A DNA stretch of 64,000 nt from Versatilivorator sp963663845 (GTDB lineage: Bacteria; Acidobacteriota; Terriglobia; Versatilivoradales; Versatilivoraceae). Below, piece by piece: positions 23,391 to 32,359 of the stretch. The first letter of the stretch is position 1. Every line of letters starts with the position of its first letter. The DNA lies in contig OY760650.2 in the NCBI GenBank assembly GCA_963663845.2, positions 806,001 to 870,000 of the forward strand, in the 5' to 3' direction. Under the pieces are notes generated by a model, which was not told the origin of the DNA, made no database searches, and was given only the letters and a program-made list of their open reading frames with translations. Position numbers and translations under genes: made by a program.

Positions 23391-24573
23391 GACCGGCCTC
23401 GACCACGTCCAGGAACTGCCGCCCGATGACCCTCCAGTCGTAGCGCTCCCGGATCAGCTCGCGAGCCCTGGAGCCCAGCTCGGCCCGGCGGCGGGAGTCG
23501 TGGAGCAACTCGACGGTGGCGGCGGCGAAAGCCTCGGGGGAGCCGGCAATCATCAGCTCCTCTCCGTGACGCACCCGAAATCCCTGGGCTCCCAGCGGCG
23601 TGGTGACCACGGCCATGCCCATGGAGAGCGCCTCCAGCAGCTTCACCCGCATGCCGTTTCCGGAGAGGATGGGGGCGGCGAAAAGGGCGCATTGGCCGTA
23701 CACGGCCCGCAGGTCCCGGACGTAGCCCTGCAGGCGGACCCCGGGATGGCGGCTCAGCCGCTCCCGGTCCAGCATCTCGCTATTGCCGCCCACCACCCAG
23801 AACTCGGCATCCGGATCCTGGCGCAGCACCGTCGGCAGCACCCTCTCGGCCATGGCGTAGACCGACTCCCGGTTGGGCGGATGGCGGTAGTTGCCAACGA
23901 AGAGCAGCTTGTTGCCGGAGTGTGCGCCGCCTGCAACCGCCTCCGGCTCGAAGAAGTCGCTGTCGACCCCGATGGGAATGGTCTGCAGCCTGGAGGCGGG
24001 GAGGAACCGGGAGAGCAGCCGGGCATCCTCGCCGGTCATGCAGACGACCGCGTCGAAGCGGGAGCAGGACCGGACCTCGTAGTTGAGCTGCACCATCCAG
24101 TCATACCACCGGCGCCCCCGGGTCCAGGGATTGCCGGCTTTCTCGAATGCCCGGGCCGCATTGGCGTACTGCACCTCGTGGAGAGTGAGGACGGTGCGCC
24201 GGGCGGCCTCCCGGGGGACGTGCTGGGCCATTTGGATGTACTCGGCCTGGATGACGTCGAAGCTCCGGCTCCGGATCGCCCGCCGGACCTCCGCGGCCAT
24301 GGCCGCTCCCGCAAACTCGTAGTGCTCGGCCGGCCGGGGTATCCAGAGGTGCCGCGCCGGAGCCGGCCGCCGCGGCACCGCCCGTACCTCCACGCCCAGC
24401 GGCTCCAGCTTCTCCAGCAGCTCTCTCTCGCCCTCGTGCTCGATAAAGGAGATCAGCGCGACCCGGTGCCTGGAGGCCAGGAACTTCACATTGTAATACA
24501 TGCGCAGGCCGCCGCCGTGCAGCCCCAGGGCCGGCGGATAGGCAGTCAGCACCAGGATGTCGAAGCGGGCCAT
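23383..24573 (-). CDS. Glycosyltransferase family 4
   Basis: The 396-residue protein is a GT-B fold sugar transferase. The N-terminal domain starts FDILVLTAYPPALGLHGGGL, with the glycine-rich acceptor loop. The C-terminal domain has LLFVGNYRHPPNRES, FWVVGGNSEML, VRLQGYVRDLRAVYGQC, and the nucleotide-sugar site LLEALSMGMAVVTTPLGAQG. It probably adds a sugar during surface-polysaccharide assembly in the cytoplasm. Donor and acceptor are unknown. Confidence 0.9.
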   Translation of the reverse strand: MARFDILVLTAYPPALGLHGGGLRMYYNVKFLASRHRVALISFIEHEGERELLEKLEPLGVEVRAVPRRPAPARHLWIPRPAEHYEFAGAAMAAEVRRAIRSRSFDVIQAEYIQMAQHVPREAARRTVLTLHEVQYANAARAFEKAGNPWTRGRRWYDWMVQLNYEVRSCSRFDAVVCMTGEDARLLSRFLPASRLQTIPIGVDSDFFEPEAVAGGAHSGNKLLFVGNYRHPPNRESVYAMAERVLPTVLRQDPDAEFWVVGGNSEMLDRERLSRHPGVRLQGYVRDLRAVYGQCALFAAPILSGNGMRVKLLEALSMGMAVVTTPLGAQGFRVRHGEELMIAGSPEAFAAATVELLHDSRRRAELGSRARELIRERYDWRVIGRQFLDVVEAGHA

Positions 24574-24838
24574 GGGCTAGTTGGGAACCGCGGGGAGATG
24601 CATGAGTCGATCCCGGATTTGCATGGATTATCTACATGGACGAACAGGATATGCAGGATTTTTTTCTGGACCATTCCTCGGTCCCCGGCGTCCTGTAATC
24701 ATGGGCATCATCACCATGATCTACATGGATTATTAACATCTGCATCGATGTTCAATCAGTCGTCCTTCGCGATTGCCCTGCCCTGTCGCGAAGGCGGCGA
24801 CCGCTCGTTTCCCGCAAGCGCCATACCTGGCCCCGGCG
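24574..24838. other. Intergenic region, AT-richer, with short repeats
   Basis: No gene is supported. The stretch contains GGATTATCTACATGGA and a later ATCTACATGGATTATTAACA, an imperfect internal duplication, plus a run of seven T residues at 24659-24665. These are typical of dispersed non-coding repeats. A promoter for the glycosyltransferase gene may lie here. Confidence 0.45.
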
Positions 24839-25600
24839 TTACTTGTACGCCAGGAAGACGGCGCGATCGCCGGCGAGATACTGAGGGTTGGCGTCCGCGG
24901 GCGGGGCGACCGGCTCCACCCTGGAAAAACCGGCTGCCGAAAGCATCTCGCGCACGGCGGCGGCGTTGGGGATGAAGCTCAGGCCCCGGTGGGCCGCCAG
25001 GCGGTTCTCCTCCACGTCGGGCTCCCGGTAGATGGCCAGGGCCGCCGGCAACTCCAGGAAGGCGCCCGTGGCTCCCCAGCCGCTCTCAACCGGAGCCTGC
25101 TGCCGGGTGAGTTGGGTCTCCACCACGCACATCCGGCGGGTGATGCGATGCAGGATCCGCAGGGCTCCCATGGGATTCTCGAGATGGTAGAGCAGACCCA
25201 GAAACAGGGTCAGGTGGTAGCGGTCGGGCGGATCCTGGTTGGCCAGGAAATCCTCCACGGCAAAGGCCAGCCGAGCGGGGTCCTGTCCCTGAATCCGCTG
25301 CACGGCCCGGGCCCGCTCGATGTTGAGGGGCCGCACGTCGATGCCCCTCACCCGGGCCCCCTCGGCCTGGAGCAGAAAGCTGAAGTAGCCCTCGTTGCAG
25401 GCCACGTCCAGGCAGTCCAGGTCGGCCAGGCCCTCGGGGAAGGATTCCTCGAGCGCGGGCAGGAGCATGTCGCGGCGGGTCCGGTGTATCTGCCGAAGCT
25501 CCGGGGAGAGCAGCGGCGTGCGGATGCCGTCTCCCAGGTCGAACTCGTACATCCAGGCCGGAGGCGCCTGGGCCAGTTGCAAGCGTTCTTCCCTGGTCAT
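24839..25600 (-). CDS. SAM-dependent methyltransferase (DUF1698/CmoB-like)
   Basis: The 253-residue protein has a variant SAM-binding motif I, CLDVACNEGYFSFL, then VRGIDVRPLNIERARAVQ and the characteristic TLFLGLLYHLENPMGAL seen in CmoB-like and sugar or polysaccharide methyltransferases. AGGGGAG upstream of the ATG decides the start. It overlaps the family 2 glycosyltransferase by four bases (ATGA), so a role in modifying a surface sugar is more likely than tRNA modification. Confidence 0.83.
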   Translation of the reverse strand: MTREERLQLAQAPPAWMYEFDLGDGIRTPLLSPELRQIHRTRRDMLLPALEESFPEGLADLDCLDVACNEGYFSFLLQAEGARVRGIDVRPLNIERARAVQRIQGQDPARLAFAVEDFLANQDPPDRYHLTLFLGLLYHLENPMGALRILHRITRRMCVVETQLTRQQAPVESGWGATGAFLELPAALAIYREPDVEENRLAAHRGLSFIPNAAAVREMLSAAGFSRVEPVAPPADANPQYLAGDRAVFLAYK

Positions 25601-26727
25601 GGCGGCTCCCCTCCCGAGGTCTCGGCGAAGATGGAGGCGTCGCTGCGGCGATAGCCGGCCCGCCGGCGATAGCGCTTGTAGAGCGCTTCCGGAAACTGAA
25701 GCAAGGCTCTGAAGAATGCCCGAAGCTCGAAGCGGACGCTGGTCCGGGCCAGGAAACGGGCCTGGGTGAGCGGCAGGAAGAGGCAGTGCTGCAGGATCCA
25801 TCCGGCGTCGGTGATGCTCTTCCAGACGAACAGATACTGATTCTTGCGAATGGTGTTGTCAACGAAGTTGTCGCCGAACTTGCCCCGGTTGGTGCCCCGG
25901 TGCTTGTGGACCACCAGGCTGCGGCTGGCCAGCAGGCTCTTCCAGCCCCGTTTCCAGGCCTGGTAGGAAAGATCCACGTCCTCCAGGTAGAAGGGGTCGT
26001 AGAGCCTGTCCAGGCCTCCCAGGGCCAGGAACTTGCGCCGGTCGAAGGCGCTGGAGCCGCCTCCCGCCCAGAAGACGGGCAGGCAAGCCCCGGCCGGGTC
26101 CGGCGGGACCTGGTCGTGGTAGGGCTCCGGGAACCCATGCCGCCAGCGGGACCGGGTGTTGCCGGTCTCCTCCCGCCGGCGCGACTTGTCCTGGAAGAAG
26201 ACCTGGGAGGTCACTGCAAAGACGTCTTCGTCCCCGAAGCCTTCCAGCAGGGGCCGCAGGAAGTGGGGATCGACCTCCATGTCGTTGTTGAGCAGCACCA
26301 CCACATCCCCGGCGGCCGCCTGCACCCCGGCGTTGTTCCCCCCGGTGAAGCGCCGGTTCCGGTCCAGCGCCACCACCTTGACCTGGGGGTAGCGGGCTTT
26401 CAGGAAAGCAAGGCTGTCGTCCCGGCTGCCGTTGTCCACCACCAGGATCTCGTGGCCGCCTCCTTCCTGGCGGGCGGCCTCCACCACGCTGGGCAGGAAT
26501 TCTTCCAGCAGGTGCTTTCCGTCCCAGTTGAGGACGATCAGGCTGGCTCGGAGGCGGGCCGGCAGGCCCGGTGCGGCAGGCTTGCGGCGGAACAGGGAGC
26601 CGGGAAGGTAGAGGATCTCGGCCAGGCAGAGCCCCAGGGCCACCAGGAGGTCGAAGGGGACCATCAGCAGCAAAGCGCCCAGCCTGGGCCAGAAGCCGGG
26701 CTGCAGTGGATTGAAAGGACTCCCCAT
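25597..26727 (-). CDS. Glycosyltransferase family 2 (rhamnosyltransferase-like)
   Basis: The 376-residue protein begins with a hydrophobic segment (LGALLLMVPFDLLVALGLCLAEI). The GT-A catalytic domain follows: ASLIVLNWDGKHLLEEFLPS, EILVVDNGSRDDSLAFL, then VVVLLNNDMEVDPHF (metal-binding region) and FYLEDVDLSYQAWKRGW. The order and motifs match bacterial rhamnosyl/glycosyl transferases of the WbbL type. It lies three bases downstream of rfbD, consistent with dTDP-rhamnose as donor, though that is inference. Confidence 0.9.
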   Translation of the reverse strand: MGSPFNPLQPGFWPRLGALLLMVPFDLLVALGLCLAEILYLPGSLFRRKPAAPGLPARLRASLIVLNWDGKHLLEEFLPSVVEAARQEGGGHEILVVDNGSRDDSLAFLKARYPQVKVVALDRNRRFTGGNNAGVQAAAGDVVVLLNNDMEVDPHFLRPLLEGFGDEDVFAVTSQVFFQDKSRRREETGNTRSRWRHGFPEPYHDQVPPDPAGACLPVFWAGGGSSAFDRRKFLALGGLDRLYDPFYLEDVDLSYQAWKRGWKSLLASRSLVVHKHRGTNRGKFGDNFVDNTIRKNQYLFVWKSITDAGWILQHCLFLPLTQARFLARTSVRFELRAFFRALLQFPEALYKRYRRRAGYRRSDASIFAETSGGEPP

Positions 26728-26730
26728 GGC

Positions 26731-27597
26731 TCAAGCCCCGGGGCGGCGGATGCGGTCGCTCAGGTACTCGCGCAAGGCGTCCCTCCAGTGCTTGAGGTCA
26801 TCCATTCCCAGATCGTCCAGGTGATGGTTGGCCAGCACCGAATAGGCGGGGCGGCGGGCGGCGGCGGCGATGGCGCCGGAAGTGGTGGGCGCCAGGTCGG
26901 GCTTGAGACCCAACAGCCGGAAGATTTCGCCGGCGAATTCGTACCAGGAGCAATTGCCCTTGGAGGTGACGTGAAAGCGGCCGTAGTGGGAGGTCTCGAT
27001 CAGGGCGGCGGTGGCACGGGCCAGCTCGCGGGTGCTGGTGGGGGTCAGCCGCTGGTCGTCGACCACCCGGATGGAATCGTTCCCGGCGGCTTTCCGTATC
27101 ATGGTCTCGACGAAGTTGCCGCCCTTGCCGCGGCTGCCGGCGCGGCCGTAGAGCCCGCAGGTCCGGATCAGGACGTGTTTTTCCCAAACCGACTCCAGCA
27201 GGTGCTCGCCCGCCAGCTTGGAGGCTCCATAGACGTTGAGAGGGCGGGCGAGGTCGTCTTCCCGATAGGGCCGGCCGGCGGCCCCGTCGAAGACGTAGTC
27301 GGTGCTGTAGTGCACCAGCACGGCCTCGATGTCGCGGGCGGCCAGAGCCAGGTTGCGGACGGCCTCTCCGTTCACCTGAAAAGCCGTCGAGACCCGGGAC
27401 TCACAGTCGTCCACCCGGTGGAAGGCCGCGGTGTTGATCACCACCTGGGGACGCTCCGACTGCAGGATGCGGCGAACCTCGTCGAACCGGATCAGGTCCA
27501 GGGAGCGGCGCGGCGGCGCCAGCAGTTGGTGGCCGGCCAGGGCTTCCACCAGGTCGGCGCCCAGTTGGCCGGAAGCTCCAATCAGGAGTATCTTCAA
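26731..27597 (-). CDS. rfbD: dTDP-4-dehydrorhamnose reductase
   Basis: The 288-residue SDR protein carries out the last step of dTDP-L-rhamnose synthesis. It has the NAD(P) motif GASGQLG at 8-14, VVINTAAFHRVDDCES, the STDYVFDG strand, and the catalytic Y-x-x-x-K in VYGASKLAGEHLL. RTCGLYGRAGSRGKGGNFVETM follows. It is one base from the neighbouring epimerase gene, in a minus-strand run; the other rhamnose genes (rfbBAC) are on the plus strand at 32876-35401. Confidence 0.93.
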   Translation of the reverse strand: MKILLIGASGQLGADLVEALAGHQLLAPPRRSLDLIRFDEVRRILQSERPQVVINTAAFHRVDDCESRVSTAFQVNGEAVRNLALAARDIEAVLVHYSTDYVFDGAAGRPYREDDLARPLNVYGASKLAGEHLLESVWEKHVLIRTCGLYGRAGSRGKGGNFVETMIRKAAGNDSIRVVDDQRLTPTSTRELARATAALIETSHYGRFHVTSKGNCSWYEFAGEIFRLLGLKPDLAPTTSGAIAAAARRPAYSVLANHHLDDLGMDDLKHWRDALREYLSDRIRRPGA

Positions 27598-27598
27598 G

Positions 27599-28699
27599 TC
27601 AGCGGCTCCCCGGCTCCCGGCCTCCCATGCCGACCACGGCCGGCTGGAAGGGCGAGGCCGGGACCGTGTCGAACACCGACCCGGTGATCCTGATGATCTC
27701 GGCGGCCTCCTCCAGGAGCTTCATCCAGGCGATATTGTAGTAGCGGGGGTTGTCGAAGTCGGAATAGCCGTAGCGGGAGACGCTCTCCACCATGTCCTTG
27801 ACGGCTTCCTCCACCGTGACCGCCGGGGCGAATCCCAGCACTCGCTCCAGCTTCTTGCCGGAGACGCGATAGCTGCGGACGCCCTGGTAGCGGTATTCCG
27901 GTTTGAGCTCTACCTTCACCCCCACCTCTCTGAGGGCCCCGACCACCCGCAGCGCCAGCTCCGAAATCCGAAAGTTTCGGTAGACCACGTTGAAGATCTC
28001 ACCCGAGACCTTGGACTCCTCGGCTTCCAGGCAGAGGATGTAGGCCCGGGCCGCATCCCGGATATCCACCAGCGGCCGCCACATCTCGCCTCCGTAGTGG
28101 GTGGTGACGTGTCCCTTGGAGAGGGCGTCCCTGAGAAAGGTGTTGACCACCAGGTCGTAGCGCATCCGGAGGGAGAAGCCGTAGACGGTTCCCTTGCGCA
28201 GGATGACCGGGCAGAAGTCCTCGTCGGCCAGTTCCAGCAGGCCCGTTTCCGCCTGGTACTTGGAGCTGGCGTAGGCCGCCTTGGGATGGACCTGGGAGGT
28301 CTCATCCAGGACGACGTCCTTCTCCTCGTCGGCGATGCCGACATCGTAAATGGAGCAGGAGGAGGCGAAGACGAACCTGCGGATGCCCTTCCGCTTGCAG
28401 AGCCGGGCCAGCGACAGGTTGGCTCGAGTGTTCATCTCATAGTTGGCCTGGGGGTTGTACTCCGCGGTGGGATCGTTGGAGAGGCCGCTCAGGTTGATGA
28501 CGGCCGCGACGCCCTCCAGCACCGAGGGGTCCATGGAGCGGACGTCCCCCTTTCTCAGCTCGATTCGCTCCCTGTCCTCGCTGAGGCCGGCATCCCCGTA
28601 GTACATGCGGTCGAAGACCCTGACCGCGTAGCCCCGCGCCAACAGCTCCCTGACCAGCACCGAGCCGATGTAGCCGGCCCCGCCCACCACCAGAATCAT
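27599..28699 (-). CDS. NAD-dependent sugar-nucleotide epimerase/dehydratase
   Basis: The 366-residue extended SDR has GGAGYIGS at residues 6-13, VAAVINLSGLSNDPTAEYN, FASSCSIYD and the catalytic YASSKYQAE. AGGAGG six bases upstream of the ATG at 28699 decides the start over a TTG two codons earlier. It probably acts on a nucleotide sugar; the NLSGLSNDPTAEYNP segment is typical of UDP-glucose-4-epimerase-like proteins in surface polysaccharide clusters. The exact substrate cannot be read from the sequence. Confidence 0.88.
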   Translation of the reverse strand: MILVVGGAGYIGSVLVRELLARGYAVRVFDRMYYGDAGLSEDRERIELRKGDVRSMDPSVLEGVAAVINLSGLSNDPTAEYNPQANYEMNTRANLSLARLCKRKGIRRFVFASSCSIYDVGIADEEKDVVLDETSQVHPKAAYASSKYQAETGLLELADEDFCPVILRKGTVYGFSLRMRYDLVVNTFLRDALSKGHVTTHYGGEMWRPLVDIRDAARAYILCLEAEESKVSGEIFNVVYRNFRISELALRVVGALREVGVKVELKPEYRYQGVRSYRVSGKKLERVLGFAPAVTVEEAVKDMVESVSRYGYSDFDNPRYYNIAWMKLLEEAAEIIRITGSVFDTVPASPFQPAVVGMGGREPGSR

Positions 28700-28780
28700 G
28701 GCCAACCTCCTTGGGTTTGGATTACCGCTGTTTCATCCCTTATGACCCGCCAAGCTGGATGGGATGATTGTGCGACCAGG

Positions 28781-28937
28781 TGAGAAGTGAAGAGTGGAGA
28801 GTGGAGAGTGGAGAGTGATTTGATCGAAACGTTACGCATTTTGCCGATCTCGGCGCGGTACTTCGAAAAAGCTCAACCAGGCCATCAGCCGCTCGCCCGT
28901 TCCCCCCACTCATCATTCATCATTCATCATTCCCTGC
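28781..28937. repeat. Short tandem repeats in an intergenic region
   Basis: GTGGAGA is iterated near 28793-28815 (AGAGTGGAGAGTGGAGAGTG), and TCATCATT occurs three times near 28911-28931. The 28700-28936 stretch holds no gene. Confidence 0.6.
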
Positions 28938-29386
28938 TATCTTCCCTTGACGTTCCACACGTCCCCGAAAGAGTCGGGGGGGATGCGAACTTCATCCGGC
29001 TTTTGGCGATTGTAGACCTCGCTGGCGGTGCTGACGAGCTGGGTATCGTCTTCGAGAGCCATCCACCCATGGTAGACGCCGGGCGGAACCACGATCAAGA
29101 CCGGATTGCGCGGACCGGTGACGACGATCTGCATTTCATTATAGGTGGGGCTGTCGGGACGGTCATCCCGCAGCACGAACTTGGCCGTTCCATGGCTGAC
29201 GAAAAACCAGTCCCACAGCACCGCGTGCTTGTGAAAGGCTCGGATGGTCCCACGGGTCATGTCCCCAACCAGGTAGACCTGCCCGAACCGGGTAAAGTGC
29301 TCGTCGGTGCTTCTCAAAATCTCGATCAGATAGCCCCGGTCATCCACGTGGGCGACCAGAGGCGCCACCTTCACATCCTTGATCAT
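28937..29386 (-). CDS. dTDP-4-dehydrorhamnose 3,5-epimerase-like cupin
   Basis: The 149-residue RmlC-type cupin contains HVDDRGYLIEILRSTDEHF, FGQVYLVGDMTRGTIRAFHKH (the RmlC R-x-x-H-x-H position) and VIVVPPGVYHGWMALED. It probably epimerises or binds a 4-keto nucleotide sugar made by the polysaccharide genes on either side. AGGAG five to six bases upstream of the ATG at 29386 sets the start. A separate, more canonical RfbC lies at 34850-35401, so this one may act on a different sugar. Confidence 0.8.
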   Translation of the reverse strand: MIKDVKVAPLVAHVDDRGYLIEILRSTDEHFTRFGQVYLVGDMTRGTIRAFHKHAVLWDWFFVSHGTAKFVLRDDRPDSPTYNEMQIVVTGPRNPVLIVVPPGVYHGWMALEDDTQLVSTASEVYNRQKPDEVRIPPDSFGDVWNVKGR

Positions 29387-29522
29387 GATGCTCCTTTCCG
29401 CTGTCCAAAAAGGGGGCCGGGGGCGGGCGGCCCGCCAAACCCCGAGTTTCCCGGCGGTCATTCAGCCCGCGGGGGCGCGGGCTCCGGCTTCCTTCAAACT
29501 TCCTCCTTCAGACATCCTCCCT

Positions 29523-30842
29523 TCAACCCGCGGAGGCGCGGGTTCCGGCCAGCCCCGATTCGGCCGAACTCACCTGCCTCAATTCAATGCGGCAGCCCAT
29601 CTTCAGGTAGCCGTAGACCGTCTCCCGCTGCTTCAAGGTCAGATTCAGGGCGTTCTCCACGAAGTCGCACATCTCCGAATCGCGATGGGTCCCGTTGGCC
29701 ACCGCCGGGGTGAGATGGTAGTGGCCCGGCTGCAGCACCGGCAGCCGCAGGTGGAAGTCCACCGTGTAGATCTGGCCCGGCCGGGCCGGCGGCAACTGCA
29801 GGTTCTCCACCGAGGTGTTGCTTCCGGAGATCTCCTCGCCCAGGCGGTTGCGCATGAGAATCCCGATCAGGGGCGATTCCACCGGGCGGTCGAACCGGAC
29901 CGAAACCCTCACCGTCGCCAGGTCGCCGTGAAAGAGGCTTTGGGGCTCCCTGCCGGCCTGGTCGAGCAGGCGGATGCCCAGGACCCGTGCGTGGCCGTTG
30001 CCCCAGCGCTCGTCCACGTTCGGAAGAGTATGCACCGAAAGATCGCCGGCTGCATCAGCGGCGGCGTCCGGCTGCAGTTGGGTCGCCTCGGAGGCCTTTT
30101 CGCCGGCATAGGGATCGCGGCGCTGGGTCAAGGCCGCCAGGTAGCGGGCCGTGACCTTGTCGGGGGCGCCTCGGTCCCTGATCCTGCCCTGCTCCAGCCA
30201 GATGGCCGCATCGCAGAGGTTCCTGATTGCGGCCACGTCGTGGGAGACCAGCAGGATGGTCTTGCCTTCGTCCCGCATCCGGCGAAGCCGGCGCACGCAG
30301 CGCTGCTGGAAATAGACGTCCCCGACCGCCAGGGATTCGTCCACCAGCAGAATCTCGGGGTCGAGGTTGATGGCGGTGGCGAAGGCCAGGCGCACGTACA
30401 TGCCGCTGGAATAGGTCTTGACGGCCTGGTCCATGAAGCTGCCGATCTCGGCGAATTGCTCGATCTCCGGCATTTTCCGGTCGATCTCCTCCCGGCCCAG
30501 ACCCATGATGGCGGCATTCAGAACGGCGTTCTCGCGGCCCGTGAACTCCGAGTTGAATCCGGCCCCGAGCTCCAGCAGGGCCGCCACCCGACCGCTCAGA
30601 GCCACGCTGCCGGTGGTCGGGGTCATGGTTCCGGCGATGATCTGGAGCAGGGTGCTCTTGCCCGAGCCGTTCTCGCCCACGATCCCGAAGGTGGCGCCCT
30701 GTTCGACCCGGAAGCCGACTTCCCTGAGGGCCCAGAAGTCCTGGTGGCAACGCCGGCGAAAGATCAGCTCCTTGAGCCGGGCCGAGGGCTTGGAGTAGAT
30801 GCGGTAGTTCTTGGACAGGTTTTCGACGGTGACGGCATGCAT
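29523..30842 (-). CDS. wzt: Polysaccharide ABC transporter ATP-binding protein (Wzt type)
   Basis: The 439-residue protein has a full ATPase domain: FGIVGENGSGKST (Walker A, about 52-64), the Wzt-type stretch GRVAALLELGAGFNSEFTGREN, the signature YSSGMYVRLAFA and Walker B EILLVDESLAVGD with the H-loop LVSHD. Residues from about 265 form the Wzt C-terminal carbohydrate-binding-like beta domain (GHARVLGIRLLD, VSVRFDRPVESPLIGILMRN). It should export O-antigen with a Wzm permease, but no permease gene adjoins it or occurs in the window. The ATG at 30842 is chosen over a TTG two codons upstream; the ribosome site is weak. Confidence 0.92.
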   Translation of the reverse strand: MHAVTVENLSKNYRIYSKPSARLKELIFRRRCHQDFWALREVGFRVEQGATFGIVGENGSGKSTLLQIIAGTMTPTTGSVALSGRVAALLELGAGFNSEFTGRENAVLNAAIMGLGREEIDRKMPEIEQFAEIGSFMDQAVKTYSSGMYVRLAFATAINLDPEILLVDESLAVGDVYFQQRCVRRLRRMRDEGKTILLVSHDVAAIRNLCDAAIWLEQGRIRDRGAPDKVTARYLAALTQRRDPYAGEKASEATQLQPDAAADAAGDLSVHTLPNVDERWGNGHARVLGIRLLDQAGREPQSLFHGDLATVRVSVRFDRPVESPLIGILMRNRLGEEISGSNTSVENLQLPPARPGQIYTVDFHLRLPVLQPGHYHLTPAVANGTHRDSEMCDFVENALNLTLKQRETVYGYLKMGCRIELRQVSSAESGLAGTRASAG

Positions 30843-31077
30843 GGCCAAATCGCCGGGACGGGCGAGGGAGGTCGGGCCTCGGTCCCGGCCGGCGCTGCGC
30901 CGGCAGCGGCGGCCACCCCGGGCGGCTCTATTCTAGCGGGGCCGAGAGCAGATTGAAACCATGGGGGGAGGGGGAAGAGCGCCCTTTGCCAGGCCCGTGC
31001 CTGGCTAGGCGGCAGAGTCCTTGTGGTTGAACAGCGCCTGATAGAGGGCGTCGATGAAAATATGATAGACTGCCTGC
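30843..31077. other. Intergenic region upstream of wzt
   Basis: GC-rich non-coding stretch between divergent genes. No permease fragment, clear promoter or repeat was recognised. Confidence 0.4.
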
Positions 31078-31311
31078 ATGAGCGACACCGCCCAGATTAT
31101 TCTGGCCGTCATCGGAACCGGCGTCACCCTGTTAGGCGTACTGGTTGGTCTCCTGGTATTCCTGTTTCGCATCCAGCGCCAGGATCTGGCGGCGCTCCGT
31201 CAGGACCTGGCTTCGCTCCGTCAGGAATTGCGCACCGACATCGCCGCTCTCCACGCTCGAATCGACGCTCTCTATCTGTCGCTTTTCAGCCACAGAAACC
31301 CCGCTGCCTAG
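31078..31311 (+). CDS. Small membrane protein with heptad-repeat coiled coil
   Basis: The 77-residue protein has a membrane helix (IILAVIGTGVTLLGVLVGLLVFLF, residues 7-30). A coiled coil of tandem heptads follows, RQDLAAL, RQDLASL, RQELRTD, encoded by near-identical 21 bp units. It ends IAALHARIDALYLSLFS. The latter part matches the gene at 5695-5973. No good ribosome site is visible before the ATG. Function unknown. Confidence 0.65.
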   Translation: MSDTAQIILAVIGTGVTLLGVLVGLLVFLFRIQRQDLAALRQDLASLRQELRTDIAALHARIDALYLSLFSHRNPAA

Positions 31312-31465
31312 CCCATGCTGGGCACAGCCCTGGCGCTGGCCCTCAAGTCCTCCGATTCATAAATCCAGGGTGATCCCACGGTTATTGGCATATTGACCCT
31401 GGATCGAAAGTCGATGGGCCACACCGATTTGCCCGAGGGATGGCGTTCCAAATAGTGCTGAGGCA

Positions 31466-32065
31466 ATGGTGACGACCCACGACGATCCGAGATTGCGCCA
31501 GGCCTTGGCCCTGCTGGACGCCATGCACCGGCAGGATCCTTCGGCGGGCGCCGGCGGGCCCAAAGACATCCTGGCGTCCCTCGACTACCACCAGCGCCTC
31601 GGGCGGTGGGTGGGCCGTCTGGCGCCCCAAGCCTCAGTGGCCCTTCGGCTGGCGGCTCACAGCCAGCACGTGCGCCGCTGGGCCATCCCCCGCGACTCCT
31701 ACCCCATGACCCGCAAGGGCTACCGCGACTGGAGAGAGGCCCTGGGACGCTTCCATGCCGCCACCGCCGCCGAGGTGCTGGCGCGGGTGGGCTACGACGC
31801 TCACACCGTGGCCCGGGTCGAGCAGTTGCTGAGAAAGGAGCGGCTGCGCAGCGACCCGGAAGCCCAGACCCTGGAGGACGCCGCCTGCCTGGTCTTCCTG
31901 GAGGTGCAGCTCGAGGATTTCTCCCGCCGGCATTCCGAGGACAAGCTGCTCCACATCCTCCGCCGAACCTGGAAGAAGATGTCCCCCGCCGGCCGGAACC
32001 TGGCGCTCCGGCTCGAGCTGCCGGAGGCCCCCGCCGGCCTGCTGCGCAAGGCGGTTGAAGGGTAA
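31466..32065 (+). CDS. DUF4202 domain protein
   Basis: The 199-residue protein matches DUF4202 along its length: HDDPRLRQALALLDAMHRQDP, LAAHSQHVRRWAIPRDSYPMTRKGY, EDAACLVFLEVQLEDFS and the C-terminal LLHILRRTWKKMSPAGRNLAL. The conserved histidine and acidic residues suggest an HD-like metal-binding fold, as proposed for the family, but no activity is established. GAGG lies close before the ATG. Confidence 0.87.
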   Translation: MVTTHDDPRLRQALALLDAMHRQDPSAGAGGPKDILASLDYHQRLGRWVGRLAPQASVALRLAAHSQHVRRWAIPRDSYPMTRKGYRDWREALGRFHAATAAEVLARVGYDAHTVARVEQLLRKERLRSDPEAQTLEDAACLVFLEVQLEDFSRRHSEDKLLHILRRTWKKMSPAGRNLALRLELPEAPAGLLRKAVEG

Positions 32066-32152
32066 AAGAGCTATCCACCAGGGACCCCGTTTTTTTCCCG
32101 CGCCCTTTCCCGTAAGATAGCGTCAACGTCCCGTTTCAGAGAGGAGACTTCC

Positions 32153-32338
32153 ATGAAAGACAAGACGGACCAAGCCATTCCCCTGGAAGCGGCCAAGGTG
32201 GAGTTCCTGGAGCAGATGGTCGAGGCCCACGGCCTGTCCGACATCGGCAAGGCGGTGCGCTGCCTGGTCGACTACGCCCGGGAGAATCCCGACCGGCAGG
32301 CCCTGATCTTCGGGGAGGTGCGCTGCATCGACTGTTAG
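32153..32338 (+). CDS. Small conserved hypothetical protein (61 aa)
   Basis: The protein reads MKDKTDQAIPLEAAKVEFLE and ends FGEVRCIDC. It has a GAGAGGAG ribosome site seven bases upstream. The helical middle (MVEAHGLSDIGKAVRCLVDYA) and the paired cysteines near the end resemble small conserved proteins I recall from several phyla. It lies 87 bases after the DUF4202 gene on the same strand. Function unknown. Confidence 0.7.
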   Translation: MKDKTDQAIPLEAAKVEFLEQMVEAHGLSDIGKAVRCLVDYARENPDRQALIFGEVRCIDC

Positions 32339-32359
32339 GGCCCTGTCTCGGAAATGAAG

